Shown here one piece after another: positions 8,324 to 17,084 of a stretch of 64,000 nt of DNA. How positions within the stretch are numbered: the stretch's first letter is position 1; every line of letters starts with the position of its first letter. The stretch is from Parapedobacter flavus (GTDB taxonomy: Bacteria; Bacteroidota; Bacteroidia; Sphingobacteriales; Sphingobacteriaceae), in contig NZ_JAYKZZ010000015.1 of the NCBI RefSeq assembly GCF_035818675.1, forward strand, positions 186,001-250,000. The letters are read 5' to 3'. The notes under the pieces are model-generated. The model worked only from the letters and a program-made list of their open reading frames with translations. It made no database searches and had not been told where the DNA came from. The position numbers and the translations under genes were made by a program.

Positions 8324-9568
8324 ATGCTATACTATTTGTTTACTTGGATAGAAGACTATATCCGCGTTCCCGGGTCAGGGTTGTGGCAATACATCTCATT
8401 CCGTACCGCTATGGCGGTTATCGTGTCGCTGATCATCACCACAGGTTATGGTAGTCGGCTCATCCGTATTTTGCGTGCCAAGCAAGTGGGGGAGACCATC
8501 CGCGATTTGGGTCTTGAGGGTGAAAAGGAGAAGCAAGGTACCCCAACCATGGGCGGGCTGATCATTATTGCTGGGATTTTGGTGCCAACGCTTCTTTTCG
8601 CCAAGCTGGAGAATATTTACGTCATCCTCATGTTGGTCACCACCGTATGGATGGGAGCCATCGGTTTTTTAGATGACTACATCAAAGTATTCCGTAAAAA
8701 CAAAGAAGGGTTGGCTGGTCGCTTCAAGATCGTCGGCCAGGTAGGTTTGGGTATCATCATTGCCTGTACCATGTACTTCCATCCAGATATCGTAGTTCGT
8801 GAGACAGTGGCCCACCCTGCGCCGGGTGCAACCGTGGAGCGACACGTTAAGAACGATACCGGACAGACGTATTATACGAAAGACGTGAAATCGACGAAGA
8901 CCAATATCCCCTTTTACAAAAACAACGAATTCGATTACGCTAAGGTGTTAGGTTCGTTCGGCGGCAATCAGTCGACCTTGACATTCATCGTCTTTTTAGT
9001 TGTCGTTGTTTTTATTGTTGCTGCCGTATCCAACGGCGCCAATATTACGGATGGCATCGATGGGCTTGCTACGGGTACCTCCGCTACTGTCGGCGGCACC
9101 CTCGCTATCCTTGCGTATGTATCGGGTAACGTGATTTTTTCAGACTACCTCAACATTATGTATATCCCCAATTCCGGTGAGCTCGTTATCTTTGCTGGAG
9201 CGTTTGTGGGAGCTTGCACCGGATTTCTGTGGTACAACTCCTACCCCGCGCAGGTCTTCATGGGCGATACGGGAAGTCTTGCCATCGGCGGGATTATCGC
9301 CGCGTTTGCCGTGTTGATCAGGAAAGAGTTGCTCATTCCGATTTTATGTGGGGTATTTCTTGTCGAAAATCTGTCGGTCCTTATACAGGTGTCTTATTTT
9401 AAATATACGAAACGGAAATACGGCGAAGGGCGCCGGATATTCAGGATGTCGCCCCTTCACCACCACTACCAAAAAAAGGGATACCATGAGGCTAAGATTG
9501 TTACTCGTTTTTGGATATTGAGTATTCTACTCGCTATTCTTACCATCGTGACATTGAAAGTTAGGTAG
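8324..9568 (+). CDS. mraY: Phospho-MurNAc-pentapeptide transferase MraY
   Basis: A 414-aa multi-spanning inner-membrane enzyme that makes lipid I from UDP-MurNAc-pentapeptide and undecaprenyl phosphate. Signature segments are FLDDYIKVFRKNKEGL, GANITDGIDGLATG, VFMGDTGSLAIGG and MSPLHHHYQKKG; the aspartates in the DDY and TDG motifs are the catalytic ones. It is about 50 residues longer than the E. coli enzyme because of a soluble insert around residues 155-200 (AHPAPGATVERHVKNDTG), a known tendency in Bacteroidota MraY. Confidence 0.97.
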   Translation: MLYYLFTWIEDYIRVPGSGLWQYISFRTAMAVIVSLIITTGYGSRLIRILRAKQVGETIRDLGLEGEKEKQGTPTMGGLIIIAGILVPTLLFAKLENIYVILMLVTTVWMGAIGFLDDYIKVFRKNKEGLAGRFKIVGQVGLGIIIACTMYFHPDIVVRETVAHPAPGATVERHVKNDTGQTYYTKDVKSTKTNIPFYKNNEFDYAKVLGSFGGNQSTLTFIVFLVVVVFIVAAVSNGANITDGIDGLATGTSATVGGTLAILAYVSGNVIFSDYLNIMYIPNSGELVIFAGAFVGACTGFLWYNSYPAQVFMGDTGSLAIGGIIAAFAVLIRKELLIPILCGVFLVENLSVLIQVSYFKYTKRKYGEGRRIFRMSPLHHHYQKKGYHEAKIVTRFWILSILLAILTIVTLKVR

Positions 9569-9572
9569 CAAA

Positions 9573-10946
9573 ATGGCAGCGATACCCACATATCATTATC
9601 CGCAACAGGGAAAACTTACGGTGCTCGGCGCAGGCGAGAGTGGTGTAGGTGCTGCTATATTGGCCCGTAAAAAGGGGTTTGAGGTGTGGGTGTCGGATAG
9701 CGGAAAGATTGCCGATAATTATAAACAGGTGCTCGGCGATGCCGGTATACCGTTCGAGGAGGGGGTGCACACCGCATCACGTATCTTGGAGGCTGCCCTT
9801 GCCATAAAGAGCCCGGGGATTCCGGCAACCGTACCGATTGTGCAAAAGTTGAAAGCGCAACAAACGCCAGTGATTTCGGAAATCGAGTTCGCAGCACAAT
9901 ATACCGATGCCAAACTAATCGGTATTACCGGTTCGAACGGGAAATCAACCACCACAATGTTGACGTGGCATATCTTGAAACAAGCGGGGCTTAACGTGGG
10001 GTTAGCTGGTAATATCGGACGGAGCTTTGCGTGGCAGGTCGCCCGTGAGCAGTTTGACTACTACGTATTGGAGTTAAGCAGCTTTATGCTAGATGATATG
10101 TTTTATTTCCGTGCCGATGTGGCGGTGCTGCTTAACATTACCCCGGATCACCTGGATCGATATGAATATACATTGGAAAAATATACAGAATCGAAATTCC
10201 GTATTGTTAAAAACCAACAGCCGGGAGATCTTTTTATTTACTGCGCTGACGACCCCGTTACGATGGCAGCGTTGCCAAAGCACCACACCGCAGCGCAGGC
10301 GTTGCCATTTAGCCTTCATATGAAGGTAGAGCCAGGCGCCTTCCTCAATAGCAGCAATGAACTTGTAATTAACGTACCAAACCAAGATATATTTACGATG
10401 GATATCAATGAACTTTCCCTCCAGGGTAAACACAATGTGTACAACAACATGGCCTCCGGACTGGTGGCCAAGGCCCAAGAACTTCGCAACGCTTCCATGA
10501 AGGAAAGCATGGGGTCGTTCAAAAACATTCCGCATCGCTTGGAATTCGTGGCGTGTATCGCTGGCGTCAATTATATCAACGATTCAAAAGCAACCAATGT
10601 AAATGCGGTTTGGTATGCACTGGAGAGCTTTGCACCCCAGGTCGTATTGATAATGGGCGGCGTGGATAAAGGCAATGACTACGAGATGCTGCGCGACCTG
10701 GTGAAAACCAAAGTACGTGCAATTGTATGTATCGGTAAAGATAATTCAAGGATATACGACGCTTTGGAGGATGATGCGAAGATTATCGTCAACAGCTCGA
10801 GTATGCGTGATGCCGTTGAGATAGCGTCGCATTTGGCTCAGAAAGGTGATACAGTGCTGCTTTCGCCAGCGTGTGCGAGTTTTGATTGGTTCCGGAATTT
10901 CGAAGACCGGGGCGACCAGTTTAAGGAAGCGGTGATGGATTTGTGA
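9573..10946 (+). CDS. murD: UDP-MurNAc-L-alanine:D-glutamate ligase MurD
   Basis: A 457-aa cytoplasmic Mur ligase that adds D-glutamate. The N-terminal Rossmann-like part opens with LTVLGAGESGVGAAILARKK. The ATP-binding loop GITGSNGKSTTTMLTWH is near residue 116, LELSSFML follows, and NITPDHLDRY and NDSKATNVNA mark the central domain. The C-terminal domain has GGVDKGNDY and LLSPACASFDWF. Length is normal. It lies 4 bases after mraY; the 83 bases between it and ftsW hold a short tandem repeat. Confidence 0.97.
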   Translation: MAAIPTYHYPQQGKLTVLGAGESGVGAAILARKKGFEVWVSDSGKIADNYKQVLGDAGIPFEEGVHTASRILEAALAIKSPGIPATVPIVQKLKAQQTPVISEIEFAAQYTDAKLIGITGSNGKSTTTMLTWHILKQAGLNVGLAGNIGRSFAWQVAREQFDYYVLELSSFMLDDMFYFRADVAVLLNITPDHLDRYEYTLEKYTESKFRIVKNQQPGDLFIYCADDPVTMAALPKHHTAAQALPFSLHMKVEPGAFLNSSNELVINVPNQDIFTMDINELSLQGKHNVYNNMASGLVAKAQELRNASMKESMGSFKNIPHRLEFVACIAGVNYINDSKATNVNAVWYALESFAPQVVLIMGGVDKGNDYEMLRDLVKTKVRAIVCIGKDNSRIYDALEDDAKIIVNSSSMRDAVEIASHLAQKGDTVLLSPACASFDWFRNFEDRGDQFKEAVMDL

Positions 10947-10993
10947 GTTGATTTGAAAACGCGGAGATGCGGCGATTTGAAGATGAATTGCTG

Positions 10994-11021
10994 AATTTTC
11001 AAATTTTCAAATTTTCAAATT
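10994..11021 (+). repeat. 8-bp tandem repeat between murD and ftsW
   Basis: Three exact copies of AATTTTCA (starts 10994, 11002, 11010) plus a partial fourth lie just before the ftsW start at 11030. An ATTTGAAAA stretch near 10953 is complementary to the unit, so the intergenic RNA could fold in several registers. No protein is encoded. The function, if any, is unknown. Confidence 0.8.
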
Positions 11022-11029
11022 GAAATAAG

Positions 11030-12208
11030 ATGGAACAAGCATTTTCAAAATTGAAGGGAGACCGATGGTTATGGATCATCATCATCGTGTTATCGGTATG
11101 GTCACTGCTTGCAGTATACAGCTCTGTGGGTACCTTGGCTTATAAGGAAGGGAAGGGCACGGAAGTGTATCTGATCAAGCATACCCTGCTTATCTTCGGT
11201 GGTTTCGCTTTGATGTATTTTTCGCATCTGCTCGACTATCGTTGGTATGCTGGTATTTCCAAGATTTTGATGATCATAACCATCCCGCTATTGCTGTACA
11301 CGTTGCTTTTTGGGAATACCGTCAATGAAGCGAGCCGGTGGGTAACGATTCCGGTGATCAACCAGACGTTCCAGACTTCCGATCTGGCCAAGCTGGCACT
11401 GATTACCTTTCTTGCACGGACATTGACTCGTAAGCAGGAAAACATCAAAGATGTCAAAAAGGCGTTCCTGCCGATTATGGGGTCGGTTTGTGTCATATTT
11501 GTCCTTATCGCTCCGGCAAACCTTTCCACTGCACTGATGTTGTTTGGCGTTAGCGTGCTGTTGTTGATCATAGGTCGTATCAGTATCAAGCAAATTGCCT
11601 ATGTGTGCTTAGGCGTGTTCGTGTTATTGGTGTTGGTTGTGGCGCTGGGACCCAGACGGGAAACGTACATGTCGCGGGTAGAAACGTATCTCAACGGCGA
11701 AAAGGCAGATACCGACCGATCCTATCAGGCAGACCACGCAAAGATAGCTATCGCATCCGGTGGGTTGTTTGGCAAAGGCCCGGGCAATAGTACACAACGA
11801 AACGTGCTGCCCCACCCATACTCCGACTTTATCTTCGCCATCATCATTGAAGAATATGGCGCGGTCGGAGGCGTGATATTGGTGTCGCTGTATGTCGCGC
11901 TGATGTTTCGATGTATACGCATCGTTACCTTAAGCCCCAAAGCATTCGGCGCACTGTTGGCTGCTGGCTTGGGGTTCAGCCTCGCGTTGCAGGCATTGGG
12001 CAACATGGCCGTCGCGGTCGGTTTGGGCCCCGTAACAGGCGTTCCGCTCCCCCTCGTGAGTATGGGGGGCACATCCATATTGTTTACCAGCCTCGCCTTT
12101 GGTATTATCTTGAGCGTAAGTCGTAATATCGATGAAATGAAGGCAGTAGGCACGCAAAACGAACAAAGTAAGAAAGTGATTGTGGGCGAAATTCCGGCAA
12201 TGAGCTAG
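11030..12208 (+). CDS. ftsW: Division lipid II glycosyltransferase FtsW (SEDS family)
   Basis: A 392-aa polytopic SEDS membrane protein, the septal peptidoglycan polymerase that works with FtsI. Around ten hydrophobic segments are visible, starting at about residue 14 (LWIIIIVLSVWSLLAVYS). Family motifs are NEASRWVTIPV, the extracellular loop with KGPGNSTQRNVLPHPYSDF, then FAIIIEEYGAVGG and near the end GPVTGVPLPLVSMGG. It has the standard place between murD and murG. Confidence 0.96.
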   Translation: MEQAFSKLKGDRWLWIIIIVLSVWSLLAVYSSVGTLAYKEGKGTEVYLIKHTLLIFGGFALMYFSHLLDYRWYAGISKILMIITIPLLLYTLLFGNTVNEASRWVTIPVINQTFQTSDLAKLALITFLARTLTRKQENIKDVKKAFLPIMGSVCVIFVLIAPANLSTALMLFGVSVLLLIIGRISIKQIAYVCLGVFVLLVLVVALGPRRETYMSRVETYLNGEKADTDRSYQADHAKIAIASGGLFGKGPGNSTQRNVLPHPYSDFIFAIIIEEYGAVGGVILVSLYVALMFRCIRIVTLSPKAFGALLAAGLGFSLALQALGNMAVAVGLGPVTGVPLPLVSMGGTSILFTSLAFGIILSVSRNIDEMKAVGTQNEQSKKVIVGEIPAMS

Positions 12209-12242
12209 AAATATACGGGTAACGTAAACGAAATCAACGACA

Positions 12243-13352
12243 ATGGCAAAGCGGATTATCATAAGCGGCGGGGGTACAGGAGGGCATATCTTTCCGGCCA
12301 TCGCTATTGCCCATGCATTGAAACGCTTGGCGCCCGATACCGTACTGCTTTTCGTGGGGGCAAATGGGAAAATGGAGATGGAGAAAGTGCCGGCTGCGGG
12401 ATACGAAATTGTAGGGCTCGATATCCAAGGGATCAACAGGACATCACTTTGGAAGAACCTTGCGCTACCCTTTAAGCTCTACAAGAGTATCCGTAAAGCA
12501 CGACGTATTATTCGTGATTTCCGACCGGATGCAGCAGTAGGAGTAGGCGGATATGCCTCCGGCCCTTTACTGCACGCTGCGGCGCGGATGAATGTGCCCT
12601 GTCTCATTCAGGAACAGAATTCTTATGCAGGCCTCACCAATAAGCGGCTGGCTGATAAAGCAGAAAAGGTGTGTGTAGCGTTTGAGGGGATGGATAGGTT
12701 TTTTCCCAAAGATAAAATTTTGTTTACCGGCAACCCGATTCGCCGTGATGCGGTGGATATACGGCATAAGCGCACCCAGGCAATCGAATCATTGGGTTTA
12801 TCGCCCGAAAGGAAAACCATTCTTCTCACCGGTGGTAGCCTCGGTGCACGCACATTGAATAAAAGCATGTGGGAAGGGTTGGATCGTTTGGCGGCAGCCG
12901 ATGTACAAGTAATTTGGCAATGTGGAGCGTATTATTACGATTCACTGCGCGAAACCGTTGGCGCGAAGTACGACCGTACCGTAAAACTGACGGCTTTCCT
13001 CCAACGCATGGACTTTGCCTACGCCGCTGCCGATATCATCATCGCAAGGGCCGGTGCCGGCACCATTGCGGAACTTTGCGTGGTTGGCAAGCCAAGCATA
13101 CTGGTGCCATCGCCAAATGTGGCTGAAGATCATCAAACCAAAAATGCCCAAGCGTTGGTGGATAAGACAGCAGCACTGATGGTGACTGATTCGGAAGCGC
13201 CACAAAAACTGATAGACACCGCTTTGGATTTGCTAAGCAACCCCGAAGCGTCCGAAACATTGCGCTCAAATTTGAAAGAATTAGCCGTCGTGGATGCCGA
13301 CGAAGTAATTGCGCAGGAAGTGTTGAAATTGGCAGGGAAAAATGAGGAGTGA
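12243..13352 (+). CDS. murG: UDP-GlcNAc:lipid I GlcNAc transferase MurG
   Basis: A 369-aa GT28 glycosyltransferase on the inner face of the membrane that turns lipid I into lipid II. The N-terminal loop SGGGTGGHIFPAIAIAHAL is diagnostic. AVGVGGYASGPLLHAA, LIQEQNSYAGLTNK, LTGGSLGARTLN and ARAGAGTIAEL (UDP-GlcNAc binding) follow in order, with PNVAEDHQTKNAQALV near the end. Length is normal. Its stop codon lies inside a heptanucleotide repeat that leads to murC. Confidence 0.97.
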   Translation: MAKRIIISGGGTGGHIFPAIAIAHALKRLAPDTVLLFVGANGKMEMEKVPAAGYEIVGLDIQGINRTSLWKNLALPFKLYKSIRKARRIIRDFRPDAAVGVGGYASGPLLHAAARMNVPCLIQEQNSYAGLTNKRLADKAEKVCVAFEGMDRFFPKDKILFTGNPIRRDAVDIRHKRTQAIESLGLSPERKTILLTGGSLGARTLNKSMWEGLDRLAAADVQVIWQCGAYYYDSLRETVGAKYDRTVKLTAFLQRMDFAYAAADIIIARAGAGTIAELCVVGKPSILVPSPNVAEDHQTKNAQALVDKTAALMVTDSEAPQKLIDTALDLLSNPEASETLRSNLKELAVVDADEVIAQEVLKLAGKNEE

Positions 13353-13386
13353 GACGACAGATAACAGACAATAGACAACAGACAAT
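13352..13386 (+). repeat. Heptanucleotide tandem repeat at the murG-murC junction
   Basis: Five 7-bp units follow head to tail: AGACGAC, AGATAAC, AGACAAT, AGACAAC, AGACAAT. The last two bases of the fifth unit are the first two bases of the murC ATG at 13385. A GTG at 13349 would read through the array in the murC frame (MRRQITDNRQQTMNI), so one frame of the array is open. Seven is not a multiple of three, so gain or loss of a unit would change the frame of that longer start but not of the ATG. Confidence 0.85.
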
Positions 13387-14740
13387 GAATATAAGCAACA
13401 TCAGACAAGTATATCTCATCGGGATCGGTGGCATTGGCATGAGTGCCCTGGCGCGCTACTTCCGTCATTTGGGGTGTCTGGTGGGTGGATATGACAAAAC
13501 GGAAACCGATTTGACACGCCAGCTCGTATCTGAAGGAATCACCATAAATTACACCGACGATTTTGGTGTGGTCAACGATGTGTTTAAATCGGTCGACGAG
13601 CATAGCCTGATTATCTATACCCCCGCCGTGCCCGGCGAGTTGGGGATCCTCAACCAATTTCAGGAATTGGGCCATACACTGTTCAAGCGGTCGCAAGTGT
13701 TGGGGCTGATCAGCCAAAATAAGTTTACCATTGCGGTTGCGGGCACGCATGGCAAAACTACCACTACAGCACTGATCGCCCATATCCTAACGGACAGTGG
13801 TTTGGGCTGCTCAGCTTTCTTGGGCGGGTTGAGTACAAACTACAATACCAATGTGCTTTTCTCCGACAATGATATCATGGTGGTGGAGGCCGATGAGTTT
13901 GACCGATCGTTTCTCACGTTGTATCCCGATATTGCTATCGTGACTTCCGCCGATGCCGACCATTTGGATATTTATGGTGACAGAAGCCAGCTTCATGAAT
14001 CATTTCGGTTGTTTCTGGGCCAGTTGCATGATGAGGGCAAACGTATCATCAAGGCAGACCTGCCATTCGAAGCGGATACTTATTATTCGGCGGCAACAGC
14101 TGCCGACGCCCATGCGGATAATATACGCGTAAAAGGCGGTGAATTTTATTTTGATTACGTATACAAGGGCGGGCGTGTAACAGATATACACTTGGGCGTG
14201 CCGGGACAACACAACGTAGAAAACAGTATTGCGGCAATCGTTGTTGCGCAATTGCTGAAAATTCCTATGTTGAAAATCACCGACGCATTGTCGTCGTTCG
14301 CAGGGGTGAAGCGTCGATTCGAATACATTGTGAAAACAGCGGATACCGTTTATATCGATGACTATGCACATCATCCCGAAGAATTGAAGGCATTTTTTTC
14401 AGCGGTACGGCAACTGTATCCCAGAAAGAAACTGACGGCCATCTTTCAGCCACATTTATATAGCAGAACACGTGATTTTGCCGCCGATTTTGCCCAAGCG
14501 CTTGGTACGGTGGATACCCTGCTATTGATGGAAATCTATCCAGCCCGGGAGATGCCCATTAAAGGCGTTGACGCACGGATGCTGCTTGAGAAAGTGTCCA
14601 TTGACGATAAGCATGTCTTGAGTTCAGATAACATACAGACGTACGTGCGTAACAAGCGCCCCGAATTGCTGGTAACGGTGGGTGCGGGAGATATCGATTT
14701 ATTGGTGAAACCATTGAAAGCCATATTGGAGCATGAATAA
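13385..14740 (+). CDS. murC: UDP-MurNAc:L-alanine ligase MurC
   Basis: Adds L-alanine to UDP-MurNAc, the first amino-acid step of the stem peptide. The ATG at 13385 is preferred because the conserved start of the protein (RQVYLIGIGGIGMSALARYF) begins seven residues later. A GTG at 13349 would add twelve residues encoded by a simple repeat, and only this longer form would have an AGGA-like ribosome site. Other landmarks are VAGTHGKTTTTALIAH, VVEADEFDRSFL, VPGQHNVENS and YIDDYAHHPEELKAFF. The size (451 aa) fits the family. Confidence 0.95.
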   Translation: MNISNIRQVYLIGIGGIGMSALARYFRHLGCLVGGYDKTETDLTRQLVSEGITINYTDDFGVVNDVFKSVDEHSLIIYTPAVPGELGILNQFQELGHTLFKRSQVLGLISQNKFTIAVAGTHGKTTTTALIAHILTDSGLGCSAFLGGLSTNYNTNVLFSDNDIMVVEADEFDRSFLTLYPDIAIVTSADADHLDIYGDRSQLHESFRLFLGQLHDEGKRIIKADLPFEADTYYSAATAADAHADNIRVKGGEFYFDYVYKGGRVTDIHLGVPGQHNVENSIAAIVVAQLLKIPMLKITDALSSFAGVKRRFEYIVKTADTVYIDDYAHHPEELKAFFSAVRQLYPRKKLTAIFQPHLYSRTRDFAADFAQALGTVDTLLLMEIYPAREMPIKGVDARMLLEKVSIDDKHVLSSDNIQTYVRNKRPELLVTVGAGDIDLLVKPLKAILEHE

Positions 14741-15596
14741 TAGGGTACCATACCGATTCAATTGGCGTAGCCTCGGGTACGGGGCGATCGGCCTGGTATG
14801 GCTTGCCGGAACCATCGTGTTGATGAGTTTCATCGATACCAAAGGCAGCGAGCAGGCTTGCACGGCGGTACGGGTCATTTTATTAGGTAATGAGTCGTTC
14901 ATCGAACAGAAAGATATCGCGGCTCTTTTGGTCGATAAGTTCGGCGAATTGGAAGGTCGCACGCTGGAAAGTATCCCCATCCATCAAATCGAAGACGATC
15001 TGCGGCAAATCCCCTACGTGTTTTCGGCAATTGTTACGACGGATATGGATGGACTATTGACCGTACGGGTCAAGCAACGGGAAGCTGTGGTAAGGGTCAT
15101 CAACCGCGACGGTCCTGATTTTTATATCGATCTGCAAGGCCATAAGATGCCCGTTTCGCCGAAATACGTCCCGCGTGTACCCATAGTGAATGGCTTTATT
15201 TCAGAACCCTATGACGGCACGCTCGACAGCACGAAGAGTCAGTTGGTGACCGCTATTTTCGAAACAGCGCAGTACATCAGCGCAGATAGTCTATGGAGCA
15301 GCCAAGTGGTTCAGCTTTATGTCAATGAGCATCACGATATCGAACTGGTGCCCCGTGTAGGTGGGCAACAGATTATTTTGGGTAACGCCGATTCACTGGA
15401 TAGAAAATTCGAAAAACTACTGCTGTTTTACCGCAAAATTGTCCCCAAAACGGGTATCAATGCTTACAAGTCGGTAAACCTAAAGTACGCAGGGCAGATT
15501 ATCTGTGAGCGGAGCCCTCATTTCAATCTCGACGACATTATTATTTTATCGGATTCAACGCATCAAAATTCAATAAATAGCAACAATACACAATAA
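14733..15596 (+). CDS. ftsQ: Cell division protein FtsQ
   Basis: A 287-aa bitopic protein placed between murC and ftsA, the position of FtsQ. It has a short basic cytoplasmic tail, a transmembrane segment near residues 13-31 (GYGAIGLVWLAGTIVLMSF) and a periplasmic part with a POTRA-like start (AVRVILLGNESFIEQKDIAAL, then IPYVFSAIVTTDMDGLLTV). FtsQ is the scaffold that binds FtsL and FtsB at the septum. Sequence conservation is low across phyla, so position carries part of the call. It overlaps the murC end by 8 bases. Confidence 0.87.
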   Translation: MNNRVPYRFNWRSLGYGAIGLVWLAGTIVLMSFIDTKGSEQACTAVRVILLGNESFIEQKDIAALLVDKFGELEGRTLESIPIHQIEDDLRQIPYVFSAIVTTDMDGLLTVRVKQREAVVRVINRDGPDFYIDLQGHKMPVSPKYVPRVPIVNGFISEPYDGTLDSTKSQLVTAIFETAQYISADSLWSSQVVQLYVNEHHDIELVPRVGGQQIILGNADSLDRKFEKLLLFYRKIVPKTGINAYKSVNLKYAGQIICERSPHFNLDDIIILSDSTHQNSINSNNTQ

Positions 15597-15598
15597 TT

Positions 15599-16945
15599 AT
15601 GAAAGCAAAAGTAACAACGGAAAAGGACTCGCCAATCATCGTGGGGCTTGACATTGGTACGACGAAAATATGCGTCACCGTGGGCAGGCGGAGTGGCACG
15701 AACAAAATTGAAATTCTCGGTGTTGGAAAAGCGGAATCATCTGGCGTAAGCCGTGGGGTGGTTGCCAATATCCAAAAGACCGTAAACAGTATCAAACTGG
15801 CCGTCGAAGAGGCTGCCGGCCAGTCCAACGTAGACATCAAAGTTGTCAATGTCGGAATTGCCGGCCAGCACATCAAGAGTATCCAGCATCGGGGTATTCT
15901 CACGCGCAAGGACGACAGCGAGATTAACCGTCTGGACATCGAGCGGCTTATCGAAGATATGTATAAGCTGGTACTCCCTCCGGGCGAGGAGATCATCCAC
16001 GTATTGCCCCAGGAGTTTACCATCGACAATGAGCCGGGGATAAAAGACCCCATCGGTATGGCGGGGCGTCGGATGGAAGCCAACTTCCATATCATTTCTG
16101 GACTTGTGAGTGCCGTGAAGAATATCAAAAAATGCATCGATAACGGTTCACTCGAGGTGCAGGATCTGATCCTCGAGCCACTGGCCTCTTCCGAAGCTGT
16201 GCTTGACGAAGCTGATAAAGACGCCGGGGTAGTGCTGGTCGATATCGGCGGCGGTACCACCGACGTCGCTATATTCCATGAGAGCATTATCCGCCACACA
16301 GCTGTGATTCCGTTGGGCGGGAATATCGTCACCGAGGATATCAAACAAGGATGCTCCGTATTGCGCAACCAAGCTGAACTGTTGAAAATCCGTTTCGGAT
16401 CGGCTCTGGCCGATGAGAACAAGGAAAACGAGGTGATTAGTGTACCTGGGCTACGCGGTCGCGAGGCGAAGGAAATTTCGGTCAAGAATCTGGCTTATAT
16501 TATTCAAGCACGGATGGAGGAAATCATCGAGCACGTCTATTACGAGATTAAATCGTCGGGCTATGAAAACAAGCTGATCGGTGGTATCGTCATTACCGGC
16601 GGTGGCGCCCAGTTGAAACACCTTGTCCAACTGGTCGAATACATCACTGGCATCGATTGCCGCGTCGGTTTCCCGAACGAGCATCTGGCCAAAAATGAAG
16701 TATTGCCCAAAACCAGCTATGACGAACTGAAGAGCCCCCTGTACGCCACAGGCATCGGTCTATTAATTAAAGGCATCCAAGCGGAAGAAGAACAGGAGGA
16801 GATGGATGAAGATAAAGCCGATCGCATGTCTATCAAAGACATTGCGCAGCGCGAAAGCAAGAAAACCGGATTACTGGGTTGGTTTAAGGATATCATCAAA
16901 GACGGAAATGAAATTGACGATGCGTCCTACCTCGGTAAGAGATAG
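15599..16945 (+). CDS. ftsA: Cell division protein FtsA
   Basis: A 448-aa actin-like ATPase that tethers FtsZ to the membrane. The phosphate-binding motif VGLDIGTTKICVTVG is near residue 15, the second VVLVDIGGGTTDVAIF near 208 and the adenosine motif GGIVITGGGAQLKHL near 325. The last ~35 residues include GLLGWFKDIIKD, an amphipathic helix suitable for membrane binding, although another ~14 residues follow. It starts 3 bases after ftsQ. Confidence 0.96.
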   Translation: MKAKVTTEKDSPIIVGLDIGTTKICVTVGRRSGTNKIEILGVGKAESSGVSRGVVANIQKTVNSIKLAVEEAAGQSNVDIKVVNVGIAGQHIKSIQHRGILTRKDDSEINRLDIERLIEDMYKLVLPPGEEIIHVLPQEFTIDNEPGIKDPIGMAGRRMEANFHIISGLVSAVKNIKKCIDNGSLEVQDLILEPLASSEAVLDEADKDAGVVLVDIGGGTTDVAIFHESIIRHTAVIPLGGNIVTEDIKQGCSVLRNQAELLKIRFGSALADENKENEVISVPGLRGREAKEISVKNLAYIIQARMEEIIEHVYYEIKSSGYENKLIGGIVITGGGAQLKHLVQLVEYITGIDCRVGFPNEHLAKNEVLPKTSYDELKSPLYATGIGLLIKGIQAEEEQEEMDEDKADRMSIKDIAQRESKKTGLLGWFKDIIKDGNEIDDASYLGKR

Positions 16946-17084
16946 TTTTCAACAACCGTTATTTTTTCCACATTGTTAACAATTGTGGAAAACCATTGTG
17001 TAAAAAGTGCTATTATTACACTACGAATATTGAATGAAATAGAGTTTTGTATCACGCTCTGTTGGAGCAAAATACGATTGAAAT

